A stretch of 49,589 bases of DNA from Thermodesulfovibrionia bacterium (GCA_947259645.1 CAMYND010000011.1:1-49589); one strand, 5' to 3'. Shown: positions 38,330-46,923, counted from the first letter of the stretch. Numbers and translations: made by a program. Notes: generated by a model not told the origin, from the sequence alone.

Positions 38330-38872
38330 ATGACCAACAATTATGACAAAGCTTTCGACTCAGAAGTTCTTTTTTCTGACAATTCATCCCAGCTTCTGAG
38401 CAGCTGGTGGGAGAGGAAGCCGTTGCTTCTCGTGTTTCTGCGCCACTTCGGTTGACCCTTCTGCCGCGAGCAGGCCGTGCAGTTGCACAAGGCAAAAGAG
38501 CGGATTGAAGGGGCAGAATTTCAGGTTATCCTTGTCGGCATGGGGACCCCTGAGAATGCTGAAGAATTCAGGAAGAAATATGCTTCTTCCTTCCCCATTA
38601 TCTGCGATCCTGAAAAAAAACTATACAGCGCATTCGGCCTGGGAAGGAGTTCTGTCACATCAATGGCATCACCCTCTGTTCTTGTCAAAAGTCTGAGGAC
38701 AATGATGGAGGGCAACCTGCCCGGAATACCCAGAGAAGATGTTAAGCAGATGCCCGGTGTCTTCATGATTGACAGAGAAGGAACTATACGTTATTCATAT
38801 TATGCTAAGGATGTGTCAGACAATCCTTCGGTTGAGGAACTGATTTCTTTAAAGACGCTCATCAATACGTAG
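38330..38872 (+). CDS. Peroxiredoxin-like (AhpC/TSA, SelL/SelU-type) selenoprotein, UGA = Sec42
   Basis: Reading from ATG 38330 (GGAG about six bases before, AGGAGG further up), the frame runs 180 codons to TAG 38872 and is interrupted only by TGA at 38453-38455. Around it the protein reads L-V-F-L-R-H-F-G-U-P-F-C-R-E-Q-A. In thioredoxin-fold Prx-like proteins this position is the first cysteine of a C-x-x-C site, so the UGA very probably encodes selenocysteine at the redox centre. Downstream are I-L-V-G-M-G-T-P-E-N-A, I-I-C-D-P-E-K-K-L-Y-S-A-F-G-L and G-V-F-M-I-D-R-E-G-T-I-R-Y, typical of the family. A likely role is thiol-dependent peroxide or disulfide reduction in the cytoplasm. A plain annotation would wrongly start at 38477 and miss the active site. 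It lies directly behind selA-selB and the unknown gene. Confidence 0.9.
38453..38493 (+). promoter_or_regulatory. Candidate bacterial SECIS element
   Basis: About 21 bases after the UGA, GCC-GTGC pairs with GCAC-(AA)-GGC around the loop AGTT (38481-38484). The loop lies roughly 26-30 bases from the UGA and has G as its second base. This agrees with the bacterial SECIS description: a short stem, a G within the first two loop bases, and a loop about 16-37 bases from UGA. The fold was made by eye only. Confidence 0.55.
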
Positions 38873-38915
38873 GGGCAGGCGGCTGCGCGCCCTGACCATA
38901 AATACAGTCATTGAA

Positions 38916-40757
38916 TCAGGCCCCTGAGCCGAGAGCCCGGTCAAGGTTAAAGGCAGCGCTGATGAGCGCGAGGTGTGTAAAGGCCTGGGGAAAATTGCCG
39001 AGGGCTTCACCGCTATGGCCGGTCTCCTCAGCGTACAGTCCTGTGTGGTTTGCAAATCCGAGCATACGTTCAAACATCATCCGCGCCTCATCCAGAAGGG
39101 TGGGAGAAAACCGTCCCGCCCTGGTGAGGGCCTCAACCAGCCAGAAGGTGCAGATGTTAAATGTCCCCTCTTCTCCGGAAAGTCCGTCTGGTGTTTCATG
39201 GGCATTGTAGCGGTATACGAGGTTGTTTGCTACGAGACCGCCCTTTTCCGGGGGCATGAGAACAGCCTCGAGTGTTTTCAGCATCCTCGGATCAGTGGGT
39301 GAAAGATAAAAGACCAGCGGCATAATCAGGTTCGCGGCGTCAAGCACGTCGCTTCCGTAGTATTGAACAAAGGCCTGACGCGACGTACTCCACCCCTTTT
39401 CCATAATTTCCTGATAAATCATGTCTCGTGTCTTAAGCCACCTGTCCCTGTCTGCCGGAAATGACCGCTTGTCAGCGAGCCTCAGTCCCCGGTCTAGGGC
39501 GACCCAGCACATAAGCTTCGAGTACACAAAATGCTGTTCACCGCTGCGCACTTCCCAGACTCCCGCATCCTTTCTCTGCCAGTTGTCGCACACCCAGTCA
39601 ACGAGCTGCCGCAGAGAAAGCCAGATGTCGTAAGATATGGGAGTGCCATATTTATTAAAGAGATAGGCAGCGTCGAGAAGTTCTCCGTAGATATCAAGCT
39701 GCAGCTGTGAGTATGCCGCATTCCCGATCCGTACCGGTTTTGACCCCATATACCCCTCAAAGTGATCAAGGGTCTCTTCACTGAGTTCTGTCCGGCCGTC
39801 AATACCGTACATAATCTGCAGCGGGGAATCACTGTTTGAACAGGCAGTGCAAATAGTTGTAAGAAAATTCATGAACCGACCTGCTTCCTCGGTGAATCCG
39901 AGCCGCATAAAGGCGTAAATGGTAAAGGCTGAATCCCTGATCCATGTGAAGCGGTAGTCCCAGTTTCGTTCCCCGCCTATGCCTTCGGGCAGGCTCGTAG
40001 TGGGAGCAGCAACAATGGCCCCGGTGGGCTCATAGGTGAGAAGTTTCAGGGCAAGGGCTGAACGATGCACTATTTCACGCCACCGTCCAGTATAGCGGCA
40101 TTTCGAGAGCCACCTTCTCCAGTACTGAACCGTGTTTCTGAACATCAGCTCTGCTTCCTCTTCAAAGAGACATGCCCCGCATCCGCTGCCGGGCAGCACC
40201 TCACGAAGGACAAATACAGCGGTTTCTCCCTCATTCAGGGTGAAGCGTGAAAGGACTCCTCCACTATCAACATTAAGCGGAGTATGTGCTGTAAGTCCAA
40301 GCTTGAGAGCTTCAGTCTCAAAGGTGGCCCCGTCTTCTTCTATTTTCAGATCATGCTTTGTTCGTGCGTAATTGAAAGCCGGCCGGCATTCCATTTCAAA
40401 TTCAATGTTCCCGCGCACTGCTGTAAGGCGCCGCAGGAGCTGATGACTGTGCTTCCCAGTAGGATTTTCTGAGCCGACGGGCATAAAATCAGTCAGTTCT
40501 GCAGCACCATGGGGGGCAAGAAATCTCGTGATAAGTACGTTTGTTTCAGGCCAGTAAAACTGCTTGTATGTCACCTTATTGTCAACAGGGGCAATGCGGA
40601 AGCGTCCCCCCTTTTTATCATCAAGGATCGCGGCAAAAACACTGGGTGAATCAAAATGAGGGATACAGAGCCAGTCTATTGAACCATTGATACCGACAAG
40701 GGCGACGGTATGCATGTCACCGATCATCGAGTAGTTTTCAATGGGTTGGTAGGCCAC
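38916..40757 (-). CDS. Glycoside hydrolase family 15 (glucoamylase/trehalase-like)
   Basis: The 613-residue protein begins [19 protein letters not shown] and [16 protein letters not shown], the N-terminal signature of GH15 bacterial/archaeal glucoamylase- and trehalase-like proteins. Conserved [13 protein letters not shown] lies in the (alpha/alpha)6 barrel. GH15 enzymes hydrolyse alpha-glucosides such as maltodextrin or trehalose; which one applies cannot be told. There is no signal peptide, so it is probably cytoplasmic. It has a GTG start, 10 bases after the cytochrome gene, and may share its transcript. Confidence 0.92.
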   Translation of the reverse strand: MAYQPIENYSMIGDMHTVALVGINGSIDWLCIPHFDSPSVFAAILDDKKGGRFRIAPVDNKVTYKQFYWPETNVLITRFLAPHGAAELTDFMPVGSENPTGKHSHQLLRRLTAVRGNIEFEMECRPAFNYARTKHDLKIEEDGATFETEALKLGLTAHTPLNVDSGGVLSRFTLNEGETAVFVLREVLPGSGCGACLFEEEAELMFRNTVQYWRRWLSKCRYTGRWREIVHRSALALKLLTYEPTGAIVAAPTTSLPEGIGGERNWDYRFTWIRDSAFTIYAFMRLGFTEEAGRFMNFLTTICTACSNSDSPLQIMYGIDGRTELSEETLDHFEGYMGSKPVRIGNAAYSQLQLDIYGELLDAAYLFNKYGTPISYDIWLSLRQLVDWVCDNWQRKDAGVWEVRSGEQHFVYSKLMCWVALDRGLRLADKRSFPADRDRWLKTRDMIYQEIMEKGWSTSRQAFVQYYGSDVLDAANLIMPLVFYLSPTDPRMLKTLEAVLMPPEKGGLVANNLVYRYNAHETPDGLSGEEGTFNICTFWLVEALTRAGRFSPTLLDEARMMFERMLGFANHTGLYAEETGHSGEALGNFPQAFTHLALISAAFNLDRALGSGA

Positions 40758-40767
40758 GTGACTCGCG

Positions 40768-41169
40768 TTACTGAAAAGTCTTCAGTATGTATTCTCCTAT
40801 CGCCAGTGCGTCTTTGTCAGAAACTTTGGTATCATCAAATTTCGGCATACCTTTTCCCGGATTCCGCATGTTAGAGACGATGTCTTCAGGGGTCCTTATA
40901 TTATTAGAGGACAGTACATCTTTATAGAGAGTCTTTTCGGGTCTGATAATATTGCCGCCATTTTTATGGCACTTTTTGCAGTGCTGCATAAAAAGATTTT
41001 CACCTGTTAACAGAGCCTGAGGCGCTACCTGCGCATTTACCGGGGTTGGCTGCACCGCCTGCGTTGTCACCTGCTTTTCCTTCATCGCAGGCTGTTCTGA
41101 TGATGAGCAGTTAATAACCATGAATAACGAGATCAGGATCAAACTGTACAGCATGAAATATTTTTTCAT
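40768..41169 (-). CDS. Lipoprotein c-type cytochrome (monoheme)
   Basis: The 133-residue protein has a signal peptide with lipobox V-I-N-C (C21), a spacer rich in Q, P, A and T, and one heme c site C-K-K-C-H (C64, C67, H68). M-P-K-F near residue 109 probably supplies the axial methionine. It resembles small c6/c552-like electron carriers tethered to a membrane. Partner oxidoreductases are not adjacent. It lies upstream of, and may be cotranscribed with, the GH15 gene, an unrelated function. Confidence 0.88.
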   Translation of the reverse strand: MKKYFMLYSLILISLFMVINCSSSEQPAMKEKQVTTQAVQPTPVNAQVAPQALLTGENLFMQHCKKCHKNGGNIIRPEKTLYKDVLSSNNIRTPEDIVSNMRNPGKGMPKFDDTKVSDKDALAIGEYILKTFQ

Positions 41170-41318
41170 TTTTCACCTTCCTTTTTATCTTTAAGTGGTT
41201 TCCTTTTCTCTCATGAGTAAGGGTACTAAGACGGCTGCGGACATGCATGTTTCGTCCTTGCCGGCGTCTTTCCTCTATTGTATTTTATATTGCTTAAATG
41301 TCAAGCTTTTTATGGAAA

Positions 41319-41332
41319 ATGATTTATATCAT
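41319..41332. promoter_or_regulatory. CRP/FNR-like inverted repeat
   Basis: ATGATTTATATCAT matches ATGAY-N4-RTCAT. It lies in the divergent gap between the cytochrome c gene (start 149 bases away) and the TIGR01777 epimerase gene (108 bases away), so it could act on either. Confidence 0.45.
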
Positions 41333-41440
41333 AGATTATTTATTTCTTTACCCTGAATATTGTAAGTAGATTGCTGGATCATTTCTGTAAGATGACAGAA
41401 TGGAACAGATATATCATTAAAAACCATAAGGAGATTTTCA

Positions 41441-42313
41441 ATGAGTGGCACCAAACAGAGAGTCGCTATGAGCGGGGCATCAGGTTTTGTCGGGTCTCAC
41501 CTGGGCACAGTCTTTGAAGAACTGAACTGGGACGTGGTCAGACTGGGGAGAAATGATTTTCAGGGCGGTGTTCAGAAACTTGCGGAACGAATCGCCGGAG
41601 CTGATATCATTGTAAACCTTGCCGGCGCCCCTGTAATCGGACGCTGGACAGAGGCATACAAAAAAACTATGTATGAGAGCAGAATTCATGTTACGAAAAA
41701 CCTGGTAGCAGCCTGTTCACAGTTGGAGAAAAAACCAGAGGTCTTCATCTCCACGTCAGCGGTTGGCTATTACGCCGCTGGAGGACCGCACACTGAAGAG
41801 AATCACACACGGGACAGCGGATTTCTGGGGAACCTTGCTCGTGACTGGGAAAAGGAGGCCCTTGAGGCCAATGCACTGGGTATACGGACAGTCATATTCC
41901 GGTTCGGTATAGTTATTGGAAAAGGCGGCGGTGCCCTTCAACAGATGCTGACTCCTTTTAAAATGGGACTTGGCGGGACAATCGGTGACGGGTCACAGGG
42001 TTTTTCCTGGGTGCATATTAAGGATCTTTCCCGGGCCTATGAAGAAGTCATCGGTGATCCATCTTATGAGGGTATCTACAATCTTACCGCGCCCAACCCG
42101 ACAACCAATAAGGGGCTCACCGATGCCCTCGGGCAGGCGCTGAACAGGCCAACGCTGCTACGTATCCCGAAGTTTGTGCTTCAGATGCAGTACAGCGAAG
42201 GGGCCCAGGTCCTGGCCAGCGGCCAGAAGGTTCTTCCCGAACGGCTCCTTGAGAAGGGGTTTCGCTTTACCTATTCAGAGATAGAGGAAGCGGTCAGAGA
42301 CTGCGTTTCCTGA
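41441..42313 (+). CDS. TIGR01777-family NAD(P)-dependent epimerase (YfcH-like)
   Basis: The 290-residue protein is an extended short-chain dehydrogenase: N-terminal M-S-G-A-S-G-F-V-G-S-H-L, then I-V-N-L-A-G-A-P-V-I-G-R-W-T, S-T-S-A-V-G-Y-Y and G-I-V-I-G-K-G-G-G-A-L. These are the TIGR01777/YfcH signatures. The substrate is not established for this family. It has a good ribosome binding site (AAGGAG) before ATG. A perfect nine-base hairpin overlaps its stop codon. The second SDR-type gene at 43.4 kb is from a different subfamily. Confidence 0.9.
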   Translation: MSGTKQRVAMSGASGFVGSHLGTVFEELNWDVVRLGRNDFQGGVQKLAERIAGADIIVNLAGAPVIGRWTEAYKKTMYESRIHVTKNLVAACSQLEKKPEVFISTSAVGYYAAGGPHTEENHTRDSGFLGNLARDWEKEALEANALGIRTVIFRFGIVIGKGGGALQQMLTPFKMGLGGTIGDGSQGFSWVHIKDLSRAYEEVIGDPSYEGIYNLTAPNPTTNKGLTDALGQALNRPTLLRIPKFVLQMQYSEGAQVLASGQKVLPERLLEKGFRFTYSEIEEAVRDCVS

Positions 42314-42326
42314 GATGCAGGAAACG
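42304..42326. terminator. Hairpin at the end of the epimerase gene
   Basis: CGTTTCCTG (42304-42312) pairs perfectly with CAGGAAACG (42318-42326) around a five-base loop. No T-run follows, so it may be an mRNA-end stabiliser or Rho-dependent stop rather than a classical terminator. Confidence 0.4.
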
Positions 42327-42379
42327 GGCATATCACGTTAAGGACAAAGGGCGGTCCACCCCTGTCAAGGTACGAATGA

Positions 42380-42865
42380 TTATCCCTCGACAATACTGTG
42401 GTCATCCCACATAAACCAGTTTCCGGTGTCACTGAGATAGGAATGGGTGTTAGAGAATATGCGAAAGTGTTCTTCCTCTTCAGCGGCCAGCCGGGCAAAG
42501 AGCGTGCGTTCAGCTTCACTTTCCGCTTCCGCGGCTTCTTTGTTGTAAAAGTCAACGCACTCCTTTTCCATGTCCATCGCGATCTTGAAGGCCTCCATGT
42601 CATCCAGGGAGCAGGCTGTCTGGACTCTCATCTGGTCTTTTATGGTTTCCAGAGATGTCTTAACATTATGAATAGGGGTAAGCTTGGCCATATCTATATT
42701 CATATCCTTGACCGCCTGTTTCAGGCTCTCAAGGTGATGCTTTTCGTCCTCAAGGATTGTGAGGAACATTTGTTTGCCGGCCGGGTGGTCGCACCTTTCC
42801 GCGGCGTTCTGATAAAAATTTACCGTGTCTGTTTTCATCTTGATGGCAGTTTCAACAGAATTCAT
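42380..42865 (-). CDS. Rubrerythrin-like ferritin-superfamily protein
   Basis: The 161-residue all-helical protein carries two halves of a diiron site (T-I-L-E-D-E-K-H-H and A-A-E-E-E-E-H-F-R) plus further glutamates in A-M-D-M-E-K-E-C-V-D-F-Y. It lacks the C-terminal rubredoxin domain of classical rubrerythrin. Such proteins reduce peroxide in anaerobes using outside electron donors. It follows the rhodanese selenoprotein gene by 26 bases with its own AAGGAGG, so the two look like an operon. That supports an oxidative-stress or sulfur-redox context for the pair. Confidence 0.88.
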   Translation of the reverse strand: MNSVETAIKMKTDTVNFYQNAAERCDHPAGKQMFLTILEDEKHHLESLKQAVKDMNIDMAKLTPIHNVKTSLETIKDQMRVQTACSLDDMEAFKIAMDMEKECVDFYNKEAAEAESEAERTLFARLAAEEEEHFRIFSNTHSYLSDTGNWFMWDDHSIVEG

Positions 42866-42891
42866 CCATGCCTCCTTGATATTTACATAGG

Positions 42892-43209
42892 TTATTCCAG
42901 CGGGAAGCCAGCTTCTTTCCAGCCTGTTACGCCTCCAGCGAGGGCCTCTGTTCTGTTAAATCCGGCGTCTCTGTACTTTGCTGCCTGACCGACAGCGCTT
43001 CCTTCATTCGGTCAGGCGCAGTAAAAGATTATTTCCTTGTCTTTTAAAAGCGAAGAGGACTTTGCCTGAAAGCCGCTGAGAGAAATTGCACCATCGAGGT
43101 GCAAACTTCTGAACTTTTCCTCGTTGTCATAGGCACAGACAAGAAGCGCTGCGCCGGACTGGACCTTCTCCCTGGCCAGTTGGGCTGATATACGTACAAT
43201 ATCGTCCAT
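42892..43209 (-). CDS. Rhodanese-domain selenoprotein, UGA = Sec66
   Basis: The frame from ATG 43209 (AAGGAG eight bases upstream) runs 106 codons to TAA at 42892, broken only by TGA at 43014-43012. The junction reads E-I-I-F-Y-C-A-U-P-N-E-G-S-A-V-G-Q-A-A-K-Y, then A-L-A-G-G-V-T-G-W-K-E-A-G-F-P-L-E, the normal end of a single-domain rhodanese. Related rhodaneses have Y-C-A/S-C-P-N-E, so the UGA falls on the second cysteine of C-x-C and probably encodes selenocysteine, next to the active-site cysteine (C64). It probably transfers sulfur or selenium, or reduces a thiol. A plain annotation would stop at 43012 and lose the C-terminal third. It is upstream of the rubrerythrin-like gene. Confidence 0.9.
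42983..43017 (-). promoter_or_regulatory. Perfect 10-bp hairpin spanning the UGA, SECIS candidate
   Basis: On the minus strand GCCTGACCGA (43017-43008), which contains the UGA, pairs perfectly with TCGGTCAGGC (42992-42983) around a 15-base loop. Having the UGA at the base of a stem-loop recalls E. coli fdhF. The loop begins closer to the UGA than usual for a bacterial SECIS, so a refolded inner hairpin may be the true element. Confidence 0.55.
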
Positions 43210-43301
43210 AGTGTATCTCCTTATGATTCATCCTGCATTGTGGTTTGTTCTGCCTTGTTTTTCCTGTAGCACTACTATAATTCATGCGATCCGATCATAA
43301 C

Positions 43302-43315
43302 ATGATGCATATCAT
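43302..43315. promoter_or_regulatory. CRP/FNR-like inverted repeat
   Basis: ATGATGCATATCAT matches ATGAY-N4-RTCAT in the divergent region between the rhodanese selenoprotein gene and the SDR gene. A minus-strand TTATAG at 43276-43281 lies about 30 bases from its centre, consistent with a class II activation site for the rhodanese operon. It is 41 bases from the SDR start. Confidence 0.45.
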
Positions 43316-43356
43316 ATTGCGACACGCCTGTATCCATATCGAAGTTCAGATTAAAT

Positions 43357-44343
43357 GTGTGGTATTATTTATTTGTGAGCGAGCTTGCGTTACAAAAAGA
43401 GGACAGAGTTCTTGTCCTTGGCGGCACAGGGTTTATCGGCAAGAGACTGGTCAAAAAGCTTGTTGAGGATAATATTAGGCTGCGGCTCCTTGTCCGCACC
43501 CCTTCCCGGGCTTCCGAGCTTATTCCCGGGGGAGCTGACGCGGAAATCCTGCAGGGAGATCTGACAGACCCGCACAGCCTTGAGAAGGCCCTTGAGGGAA
43601 TTCACTCAGCGTATTATCTTGTACATTCCATGGGCGGCAGTAGCCTGTTAAAAAATACGGAATTTGCTGAAAAAGACAAGGCAGCTGCGAACAATTTTAT
43701 CAGTGTTGCAGATAAGGCAGGCCTGAAGCGGGTAATCTACCTCGGAGGCCTGGGCGAGAAAGGGGAAGGTCTTTCAGAGCACCTCCTCAGCAGGGCTGAA
43801 GTGGGCAGTATACTGTCATCGGGTAAAGCCGCGGCAACAATCCTCCGGGCGGCGGTGATAATCGGGGCGGGCGGTGCATCCTATGAAATGCTCCGCTACC
43901 TTGTGGAACGCCTCCCTGTAATGACCTGCCCGAAATGGATTAACACCCGAATACAGCCCATCGCGGTGAACGATGTTATCAGTTACCTTGCGGGATGTCT
44001 GAAGAACCCGGAGACAGCCGGCCAGACCCTTGACATCGGGGGGCCTGAGATAATGACATACAAGACTATGATGCAGGGATATGCCGAGGCCCGGGGTCTT
44101 GCAAAGCGGATCATTATAGATTTGCCCTTCATTACTCCTGCATTGTCAGCATACTGGGTCGATCTTGTGACTCCGATTCCATCAGGGATTGCTCATCCCC
44201 TGATCGAGGGGATGAAGAACGAGGTCATCTGCAGGGACAATCGGATCAATGAATTTGTCCCGATTAAAAGGACTTCCTTCAGGGAGGCTGTTGAAGCTGC
44301 CTTTGCCGAGGAGAAATCAGGCCCGGGGGTGACCGGATTTTAA
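43357..44343 (+). CDS. NAD(P)-binding SDR/NmrA-like protein
   Basis: The 328-residue protein has a Rossmann fold with V-L-V-L-G-G-T-G-F-I-G-K-R-L and then Q-G-D-L-T-D-P, Y-Y-L-V-H-S-M-G and V-I-Y-L-G-G-L-G. This matches atypical SDRs of the NmrA/DUF2867-associated type. The substrate is unknown. A GTG at 43357 or 43375 may be the start; neither has a good ribosome binding site. Its stop is immediately followed by the ATG of the SRPBCC gene, so the pair is one operon with the YbgA-like gene after it. Confidence 0.82.
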   Translation: MWYYLFVSELALQKEDRVLVLGGTGFIGKRLVKKLVEDNIRLRLLVRTPSRASELIPGGADAEILQGDLTDPHSLEKALEGIHSAYYLVHSMGGSSLLKNTEFAEKDKAAANNFISVADKAGLKRVIYLGGLGEKGEGLSEHLLSRAEVGSILSSGKAAATILRAAVIIGAGGASYEMLRYLVERLPVMTCPKWINTRIQPIAVNDVISYLAGCLKNPETAGQTLDIGGPEIMTYKTMMQGYAEARGLAKRIIIDLPFITPALSAYWVDLVTPIPSGIAHPLIEGMKNEVICRDNRINEFVPIKRTSFREAVEAAFAEEKSGPGVTGF

Positions 44344-44781
44344 ATGAAAATAGAGCATTCGGTCACCATACATGCTGATCTGGACAGGGTATGGGACATA
44401 TTTACTGATCTGACCTGCTGGAAAGACTGGAGTTCTGTTCTCCGTAACAGTTCATCAACGCATGACAGGCTGACAGAAGGCAGGAGCTTCACATTGTCAA
44501 TCCGTCCCTTTTCCATTCCCATGCAGATTATGCCTGTTGTTGAAGAGGTTGTCCCGGGCAAACGGATTGTCTGGGCCGGGAGTAAATGCGGGATTCAGGC
44601 GCGTCATGAATTTATCTTTTCCGCTGAGAGCGGAGATGTTATCCTTACAAGCAGGGAATATTTTACACTGGGCTTTCTCAGAAGGATCTTATTTCATGTC
44701 CCGAAGAGGAAGCTTCATCAGCTTTCTGTTCAGATGCTCAGAGAGCTGAAGACAGCAGCGGAAGCAGAACGAAAGGAATGA
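44344..44781 (+). CDS. SRPBCC (START/polyketide cyclase-like) domain protein
   Basis: The 145-residue protein shows the SRPBCC pattern: N-terminal H-S-V-T-I-H-A-D-L-D-R-V-W-D-I-F-T-D-L and W-K-D-W-S, beta strands, and a long C-terminal helix (Q-L-S-V-Q-M-L-R-E-L-K). These folds bind hydrophobic ligands. The start abuts the stop of the SDR gene, indicating coupling. Such SDR-SRPBCC neighbours suggest action on a shared lipid- or quinone-like ligand, which is inference only. Confidence 0.8.
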   Translation: MKIEHSVTIHADLDRVWDIFTDLTCWKDWSSVLRNSSSTHDRLTEGRSFTLSIRPFSIPMQIMPVVEEVVPGKRIVWAGSKCGIQARHEFIFSAESGDVILTSREYFTLGFLRRILFHVPKRKLHQLSVQMLRELKTAAEAERKE

Positions 44782-44791
44782 CTGGATTGTG

Positions 44792-45742
44792 ATGGGTGAT
44801 AAAATTAAAATCGGTATCAGTTCCTGTCTCCTGGGAAACAGCGTCCGCTATGACGGAGGACATAAGCTCGACCATTACCTCGCCGATACCCTGGGAAAGT
44901 ATGTTGAATGGGTCCCGGTCTGCCCTGAAGTTGAGTGCGGGCTTCCAATACCGAGAGAGGCGATGAGACTTGTCGGTGATCCGGACGCTCCCCGCCTTGT
45001 GACGAGAAGAAGCGGAATTGATCATACGGACAGGATGAAAACGTGGGTCAGAAAACGGCTTAAGGATTTGGAAAAAGAGAACCTGTGCGGATTCGTCTTC
45101 AAGAGCAAGTCTCCCAGTTCAGGCTTGCTCCGGGTGAAAGTGTACGGCCAGTCAGGAATTCCCTCAAATAAAGGCGCTGGAATTTTCGCGGGGGCCTATG
45201 CAAAAGAGTTCCCCCTTGTCCCTGTTGAAGAAGACGGGAGAATTCATGATCCGCAGCTGCGGGAGAACTTTATCGAGCGGATATTTATTTTTCAACGCTG
45301 GAAAGAGCTTCTCAGGGAAAACGCAAAATCAGGAGGCCTTGTAACCTTTCATTCAACGCATAAACTGCTCCTGATGTCCCACAGCCAGAAACACTATTCC
45401 CTTCTCGGGCGCCTGGTGGCGGGGACAAAAAAGCAGGACAGGGGAGAGTTATTCAATCAGTACATAACAGTTCTCATGGACGGCCTGAAGCTTATCGCAA
45501 CAAAGAAAAAGAACACCAATGTTCTGATGCATATTGTGGGCTACTTTAAGAAAAATCTGACTTCAGATGAAAAAGAGGAACTTCTTTCTGTGGTTAACCG
45601 GTATCATGACGGCCTCATCCCCCTGGTGGTGCCGGTGACCCTTCTGAACCACTATGTCCGGAAGTATGACCAACCCTACCTGAAGCAGCAACACTACCTC
45701 AGCCCCCATCCCCATGAACTAATGCTGAGGAACCACGTTTAG
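44792..45742 (+). CDS. DUF523-DUF1722 protein (YbgA family)
   Basis: The 316-residue protein fuses DUF523 (I-G-I-S-S-C-L-L-G-N-S-V-R-Y-D-G-G-H, C-P-E-V-E-C-G-L, K-S-K-S-P-S-S-G) to DUF1722 (F-H-S-T-H-K-L-L-L-M-S-H-S). E. coli YbgA corresponds to the second domain and lies next to photolyase phrB, but no photolyase gene is seen here. The three cysteines in DUF523 (C-L-L-G and C-P-E-V-E-C) could bind metal or a cluster. ATG 44792 is preferred to a GTG one codon earlier. Function is not established. It follows the SRPBCC gene closely. Confidence 0.88.
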   Translation: MGDKIKIGISSCLLGNSVRYDGGHKLDHYLADTLGKYVEWVPVCPEVECGLPIPREAMRLVGDPDAPRLVTRRSGIDHTDRMKTWVRKRLKDLEKENLCGFVFKSKSPSSGLLRVKVYGQSGIPSNKGAGIFAGAYAKEFPLVPVEEDGRIHDPQLRENFIERIFIFQRWKELLRENAKSGGLVTFHSTHKLLLMSHSQKHYSLLGRLVAGTKKQDRGELFNQYITVLMDGLKLIATKKKNTNVLMHIVGYFKKNLTSDEKEELLSVVNRYHDGLIPLVVPVTLLNHYVRKYDQPYLKQQHYLSPHPHELMLRNHV

Positions 45743-45824
45743 GGGCATTCTTCACAGTATATTCACATTTTTGCCGTATAATAAATTAACGATGTCCAGA
45801 GGAAAGGGAGGCTGCTGTCATTAA

Positions 45825-46922
45825 ATGTTGATGTTATTTCTCAAGGAAGTAAGGCACCGGTGGATGATTCACCTTCTCATCGGCCTCCTTATGGCATTCA
45901 TCATATCCATCCTCGTTATCCAGAGTTCCATTAACAGTTCAGCTGAAGAAAAAATAAAAGAGCTTTCCCATGATCTTGGCCGCGGTATGCTTGTTGTGCC
46001 TGAGGGGACTGACCTGGAGTCTTTCTATTCCATGAAGTACGGTCCTGAAGTTATGCCCGATGATTACGGCGACCGGATCAAGGCATCTCCTCTGGGAGAG
46101 CATGCAGGCAAGATCGAACCAAGGCTCTACGGTAATATAACCCTCAAGGGCACAGACCTGATTCTTGCCGGATACAAGAGTCGCTCCAATCGCGCACAAT
46201 ATTCCGGGTCCGCACCGGTCTCAATAGGAAGCGGTGCAGCCAGAAGCCTTGGATTAAAGAAAGGTGATACGCTGCAGATAAAGGGTGAGCAGTTTACTGT
46301 TTCCAGGGTCATGGACCCACCGCCCAAAGGGTATGACATGGCACTGTTTGTTCCCCTGGAGCGAGCTCAGGCGATCCTGGACAAACCAGGAAAGATTAAT
46401 GCCCTCAACATGGGAGGGTGCTGGTGCAAGCTGGACATCCCGGCCTTTGCAGCCAGTGTGGAAAACACCCTTCCCGGTACGATGGCCATTACTGTTGACG
46501 GTATGGCACAGGCCCAGATGCAGATCAATGATATCATGAAACAGTACTCTTCGGCCTTATGGATAGCAGGTACTGTTATCGTTGTCGGCAGTCTCGTCTT
46601 TCTCATTTTCTATATGATCCGGAAAGGCGAACGGGAGATCGGCCTTCTGCTGAGCATAGGTATTTCACCCGCAAAAATTATCATCAAAAATATAGTCATC
46701 GCCGTTGTCACTGCGGTCGGAGCAGCTTTGATTGGGCATGCATTGAGTGTGCCGCTCATGTCCTGGTTCGGCAAGGCATTTATGCGCGTCAGTCTGGTCC
46801 CGTCATGGGATTATTTGCCTCAATTTCTTATTGCGGCAGTTGCGATAGCGCTTCTTTCTGCATCGCTGCCGTCCTGGTTTGTGACGAGGCTGGATCCGAC
46901 CAGACTTTTGAGAGAGGAATAA
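45825..46922 (+). CDS. ABC transporter permease, MacB/FtsX type (first)
   Basis: The 365-residue protein has an N-terminal transmembrane helix (about 16-33), a large extracytoplasmic domain and three C-terminal helices (from about 245) with G-E-R-E-I-G-L-L-L-S-I-G in the cytoplasmic loop. This is the MacB/LolC/E fold. The extracytoplasmic domain has a G-G-C-W-C-K motif, an unusual pair of cysteines. Mechanotransmission transporters of this type move lipoproteins, peptides or drugs across the periplasm. It overlaps nothing and is followed at once by the ATPase and a second permease. Confidence 0.85.
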   Translation: MLMLFLKEVRHRWMIHLLIGLLMAFIISILVIQSSINSSAEEKIKELSHDLGRGMLVVPEGTDLESFYSMKYGPEVMPDDYGDRIKASPLGEHAGKIEPRLYGNITLKGTDLILAGYKSRSNRAQYSGSAPVSIGSGAARSLGLKKGDTLQIKGEQFTVSRVMDPPPKGYDMALFVPLERAQAILDKPGKINALNMGGCWCKLDIPAFAASVENTLPGTMAITVDGMAQAQMQINDIMKQYSSALWIAGTVIVVGSLVFLIFYMIRKGEREIGLLLSIGISPAKIIIKNIVIAVVTAVGAALIGHALSVPLMSWFGKAFMRVSLVPSWDYLPQFLIAAVAIALLSASLPSWFVTRLDPTRLLREE

Positions 46923-46923
46923 T

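Noticed and set aside
38330-38476. Frameshifted or nonsense-mutated peroxiredoxin pseudogene
   Set aside because: There is one stop only, it is UGA, at the exact redox-cysteine column, and selA/selB lie next door. Selenocysteine explains it better than decay.
43012-43209. 65-residue truncated rhodanese
   Set aside because: Conserved rhodanese sequence continues in frame after the UGA to a TAA, so the short version is an artefact of treating UGA as stop.
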